Positions 61,786 to 64,000 of a stretch of DNA of 64,000 nt are shown here, in pieces; position 1 is the stretch's first letter, and each line of letters begins with the position of its first letter. Under the pieces are notes generated by a model. That model saw only the letters and a list, made by a program, of their open reading frames with translations. It made no database searches and had not been told where the DNA came from. Both the position numbers and the translations under genes were made by a program. The DNA is from Chloroflexota bacterium (GTDB taxonomy: Bacteria > Chloroflexota > Anaerolineae > UBA7937 > B3-Chlor), in assembly GCA_030603665.1 (NCBI GenBank), contig JAUVXJ010000005.1:161116-225115 (forward strand), written 5' to 3'.

Positions 61786-62901
61786 CCACACGGCGCTCAG
61801 CGATAGATTGGGTAACTCCGAGCCAGACTGGGCATGCGGGATTCGAAGTCATCTACCCCAGCCGGTCCCCCCCAGACAAGGCGTCCAGTTTGGATGGAGG
61901 CTCGTCCATGAGGAACTCGGCGGGCTCGCCGACAACTGCTCGGTCCGGAGCGTCTTGCCGTCGCACTCCAGCACATCAGCAAGACTGGGACCCTCCGCTC
62001 TGCACTCGAAGCGATTCCGTGGAGGTCAAGCGGCATCTATCGCTACGTTCGTAACACCGCCGCACTACCCGGTGACGGAGAATAATCCCCCTACATCCTC
62101 CATTTCATGGATGTTTGTCACCAGAGTGACGAGGCGCTCGACCCGCTCCTCGTCCAGCTCGCGTCGGGCCAGGCCTCTGAACTTGTTCTCCAGCTGTTCC
62201 TGCGTCACCGGGTTACGGTGGTCGCCCTTAGGGTCATCGATCACGGAGCTGCATTCAGTCCCATCCTCCATGGTAACGGCAACTGCGCACGAGTAGTGCT
62301 CCGGGTATCTTCGCTCAAACTCCTCGTCGACCACCCAGTCAACCCTTTTCATCAGTTCGCGGACATCTGGACGATGAATGTTCTTCTCAGTGAAGGTGTC
62401 GGCGTCCATCTTCCCATCAATGAGGGCGATTGCGGCCTGCCAGGGCATGCTAAACTGCGTGTCCACAACGTTCTGGGGATCTTTTTTCCGAGGCATGGCC
62501 AGCAGCCGAATGGTGTAGTCAGAGGATCGGATCTGGATATGCTGGATACTTCGCCAGTCAGGATGGTACTTGGCAACGATGTCGAGGCAGGCGTCCAGAT
62601 GACCCGCCGAATAGCGGCAACAGGGATAGACCTTGATACTGGAGTTTGCGAATGTCCATTCGGTCCCCAGCCCATCAGTGATCAGGCTTGTGTCGTACTG
62701 ACGCTCGAACGAATAGGCCTGCATGAAACCATCTTGCCCCTCGAAAATCTCGGGTGGCCCGTCGAAACCCTTCTGTGCCATCCTCGCTGAGATTATGCCC
62801 ACCATCGCTGGGTGTCCTGCTTGAAGCCTCTTGGTGCAAGACCCAGAGGTGTTCCAGGCCATGAGACCGCCGACCTGGCTACCCGCAATGCCCTGGGCAT
62901 G
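61781..62901. repeat. Dispersed long repeat, copy B (intact MmgE/PrpD context)
   Basis: Counterpart of 40903-42028 in the same orientation. It covers the C-terminal 278 codons of the full MmgE/PrpD gene and about 280 bp of 3' flank. It includes matching non-coding sequence, so the repeat is a DNA duplication and not only related genes. Confidence 0.92.
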
Positions 62902-63444
62902 GACGATCTGCTGGACGTCGAGCTTCAACAACTTCGCTGCGGAGACGGCCGCGCCAAACGTCCCGCAGGTGCTCGAAGGATGGAACCCCTGGTAGTAGGT
63001 CTTTCCCAGAAAGGCAGAGCCCAAACGACAAACAACCTCATTGCCCAGTGCAATGGCTTCGATCAAGGCTTGGCCGCTCGCCGCCAGCTGTTCTCCGACA
63101 GCCAGACTGGCAGGGATCGTCGCCACGCTGGGATGAGCATTTGACTCGTTGTGGTCGTCCGCGAAGTCAAAGGCGTAGCCCTGGATCGCATTGGCAAAAG
63201 CCGCGTTGGGCGCAGCCACCTTTCGGCCGTAGCCAATCACGGTGGATTCCTCTGGCCCGCCCAACTCCAGCGTCACCTCAGCGGCGATTCTGCTCGACTC
63301 GATTTTCTTGGAGCCGATCATTGATCCCAACAGGTCCATGACCAGGTTCGCCGCACGTCGGCGCACCTTTTCAGGCAAATCCTCGTACCGCAGACCCACC
63401 GCCAGTTCGGCTATCTGCTCGCTGATTGGCTGGCTCTCACCCAT
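62065..63444 (-). CDS. MmgE/PrpD family protein, full length
   Basis: 459 residues: VMDLLGSMIGSKKIESSR, DFADDHNESNAHPSVATIPASLAVGEQ, TYYQGFHPSSTCGTFGAA, GHPAMVGIISARMAQKGFDGPPEIFEG and VYPCCRYSAG, the shared pattern of 2-methylcitrate dehydratase-like proteins. Substrates in the family include methylcitrate, cis-aconitate analogues and iminodisuccinate-like acids, so function is open. The ATG at 63444 has GGAGGG 9 nt upstream and its own promoter at 63575. It is the parent-like copy of the truncated gene at 41190. Confidence 0.9.
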   Translation of the reverse strand: MGESQPISEQIAELAVGLRYEDLPEKVRRRAANLVMDLLGSMIGSKKIESSRIAAEVTLELGGPEESTVIGYGRKVAAPNAAFANAIQGYAFDFADDHNESNAHPSVATIPASLAVGEQLAASGQALIEAIALGNEVVCRLGSAFLGKTYYQGFHPSSTCGTFGAAVSAAKLLKLDVQQIVHAQGIAGSQVGGLMAWNTSGSCTKRLQAGHPAMVGIISARMAQKGFDGPPEIFEGQDGFMQAYSFERQYDTSLITDGLGTEWTFANSSIKVYPCCRYSAGHLDACLDIVAKYHPDWRSIQHIQIRSSDYTIRLLAMPRKKDPQNVVDTQFSMPWQAAIALIDGKMDADTFTEKNIHRPDVRELMKRVDWVVDEEFERRYPEHYSCAVAVTMEDGTECSSVIDDPKGDHRNPVTQEQLENKFRGLARRELDEERVERLVTLVTNIHEMEDVGGLFSVTG

Positions 63445-64000
63445 TTCCGAACGCCCTCCATCGATTGCTGAGGAACCTCAATGCGGTCTCAGCGCATGAT
63501 GATCTTCCCACCTTGGACCGTGCTTTCCCAGTGGACAATGTTACAGCTCGTGAAAACTAGTTCCACATAACAGTATTATACTCCACTTCCCAACGACCGT
63601 CAAGCTCTTGCCGTGTAGTCCACAGTTCGGCGGATCTTGGGTGGTCAGCAAGAGCCAGTGCGGCCCGCTCATCAGCTGGCACCTGTCCATTCAAGACTGC
63701 CTGACCTATCCGTTGCGCTGGCATGACAGGGTTGCCTATCCGCCGGGACCGCAGGTTTCGTGTGGCTCAGCCTACAACAGCGATACGCGGCGCGCCTGCG
63801 GACTCGATGTCATCAGCGACGACCGGGTTCGGACTCCCCGGAAGACACGCATACCGCTCACTTGCCCGGAGACTCACGCAAGACTATAATGGCACCCAGT
63901 CCCAATCGGGATGAACCGATGCTGGTTGCGCTCACGGCAGCATCTCAGGAAGGCCTCTTGCCTTCGGTGCATGGCTTGCCAAGTCAACTGTGAATGCTGC
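63445..64000. other. Upstream spacer at the window end
   Basis: 556 bp. It contains the MmgE/PrpD promoter at 63575-63603. Beyond that I see no gene; forward frames in 63608-64000 have no recognisable motif. Confidence 0.5.
63575..63603 (-). promoter_or_regulatory. Promoter of the full MmgE/PrpD gene
   Basis: Reverse strand TTGACG, 17 nt, TATAAT, near consensus. The predicted leader is about 120 nt. The truncated duplicate lacks this promoter. Confidence 0.8.

Noticed and set aside
1..64000. CRISPR arrays, insertion sequences or phage genes
   Set aside because: I found no regularly spaced short repeats, no transposase or integrase motifs and no phage structural genes; the repeats present are gene duplications.

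Overview
The window looks like a piece of a chromosome from an anaerobic Chloroflexota bacterium; this is inference, not proof. The clues are two oligopeptide-binding lipoproteins with long Pro/Ala/Thr/Glu linkers after the lipobox, two tungsten-type aldehyde:ferredoxin oxidoreductases, a cytosolic reductive-dehalogenase-like protein, an MttB-family methyltransferase and several DUF917 proteins. I see no rRNA, tRNA, CRISPR array, phage gene or intact insertion sequence. The region is almost entirely catabolic and transport genes, with many paralogues and several gene remnants, so it reads as an accessory catabolic island that has been rearranged repeatedly.

Layout. 1-11.7 kb (reverse strand) is a likely operon: EutB-like dehydratase, L-threonine aldolase, class V aminotransferase-like protein, MoaD-like protein, aldehyde:ferredoxin oxidoreductase, LarA-like racemase, a divergent enolase, glycerate 2-kinase and a BKACE enzyme. 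Together they could take beta-hydroxy amino acids to an oxidised aldehyde plus 2-phosphoglycerate. 11.9-21.6 kb (forward) has remnants of an ornithine cyclodeaminase and of a GntR regulator, then a DUF917 gene, a five-gene oligopeptide ABC transporter, a nitroreductase and a small DUF6092-like protein. 21.7-33.5 kb (reverse) holds a flavoprotein, a second aldehyde oxidoreductase, three Asp/Glu/hydantoin racemase paralogues, four more DUF917 genes, a DUF917 fragment and an M29-like metallopeptidase.

34.1-39.7 kb (forward) carries the dehalogenase-like protein, a second M29-like protein, the MttB-family methyltransferase and an MFS transporter, followed by a convergent GntR regulator. 40.9-55.8 kb (reverse) has a truncated MmgE/PrpD copy, an MFS transporter, a flavoprotein oxidoreductase, a second oligopeptide ABC transporter whose binding protein appears circularly permuted, a threonine-synthase-like enzyme and two M24 peptidases. 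A YheO/DauR-type regulator lies just upstream at 56.2-56.9 kb. 57.5-64 kb has a UxaA-type dehydratase subunit, a copper-type CsoR/P-type ATPase pair with two operator palindromes, and a full MmgE/PrpD gene that is the intact copy of the truncated one near 41-42 kb.

The recurring theme is import of peptides or small amides (two ABC systems, two MFS carriers), hydrolysis (M24, M29), processing of hydantoin- or thiohydantoin-like rings (DUF917, racemases), and oxidation or demethylation of the products. The substrates are not identifiable from sequence alone. The five DUF917 genes beside three hydantoin-racemase-type genes are the most distinctive combination.
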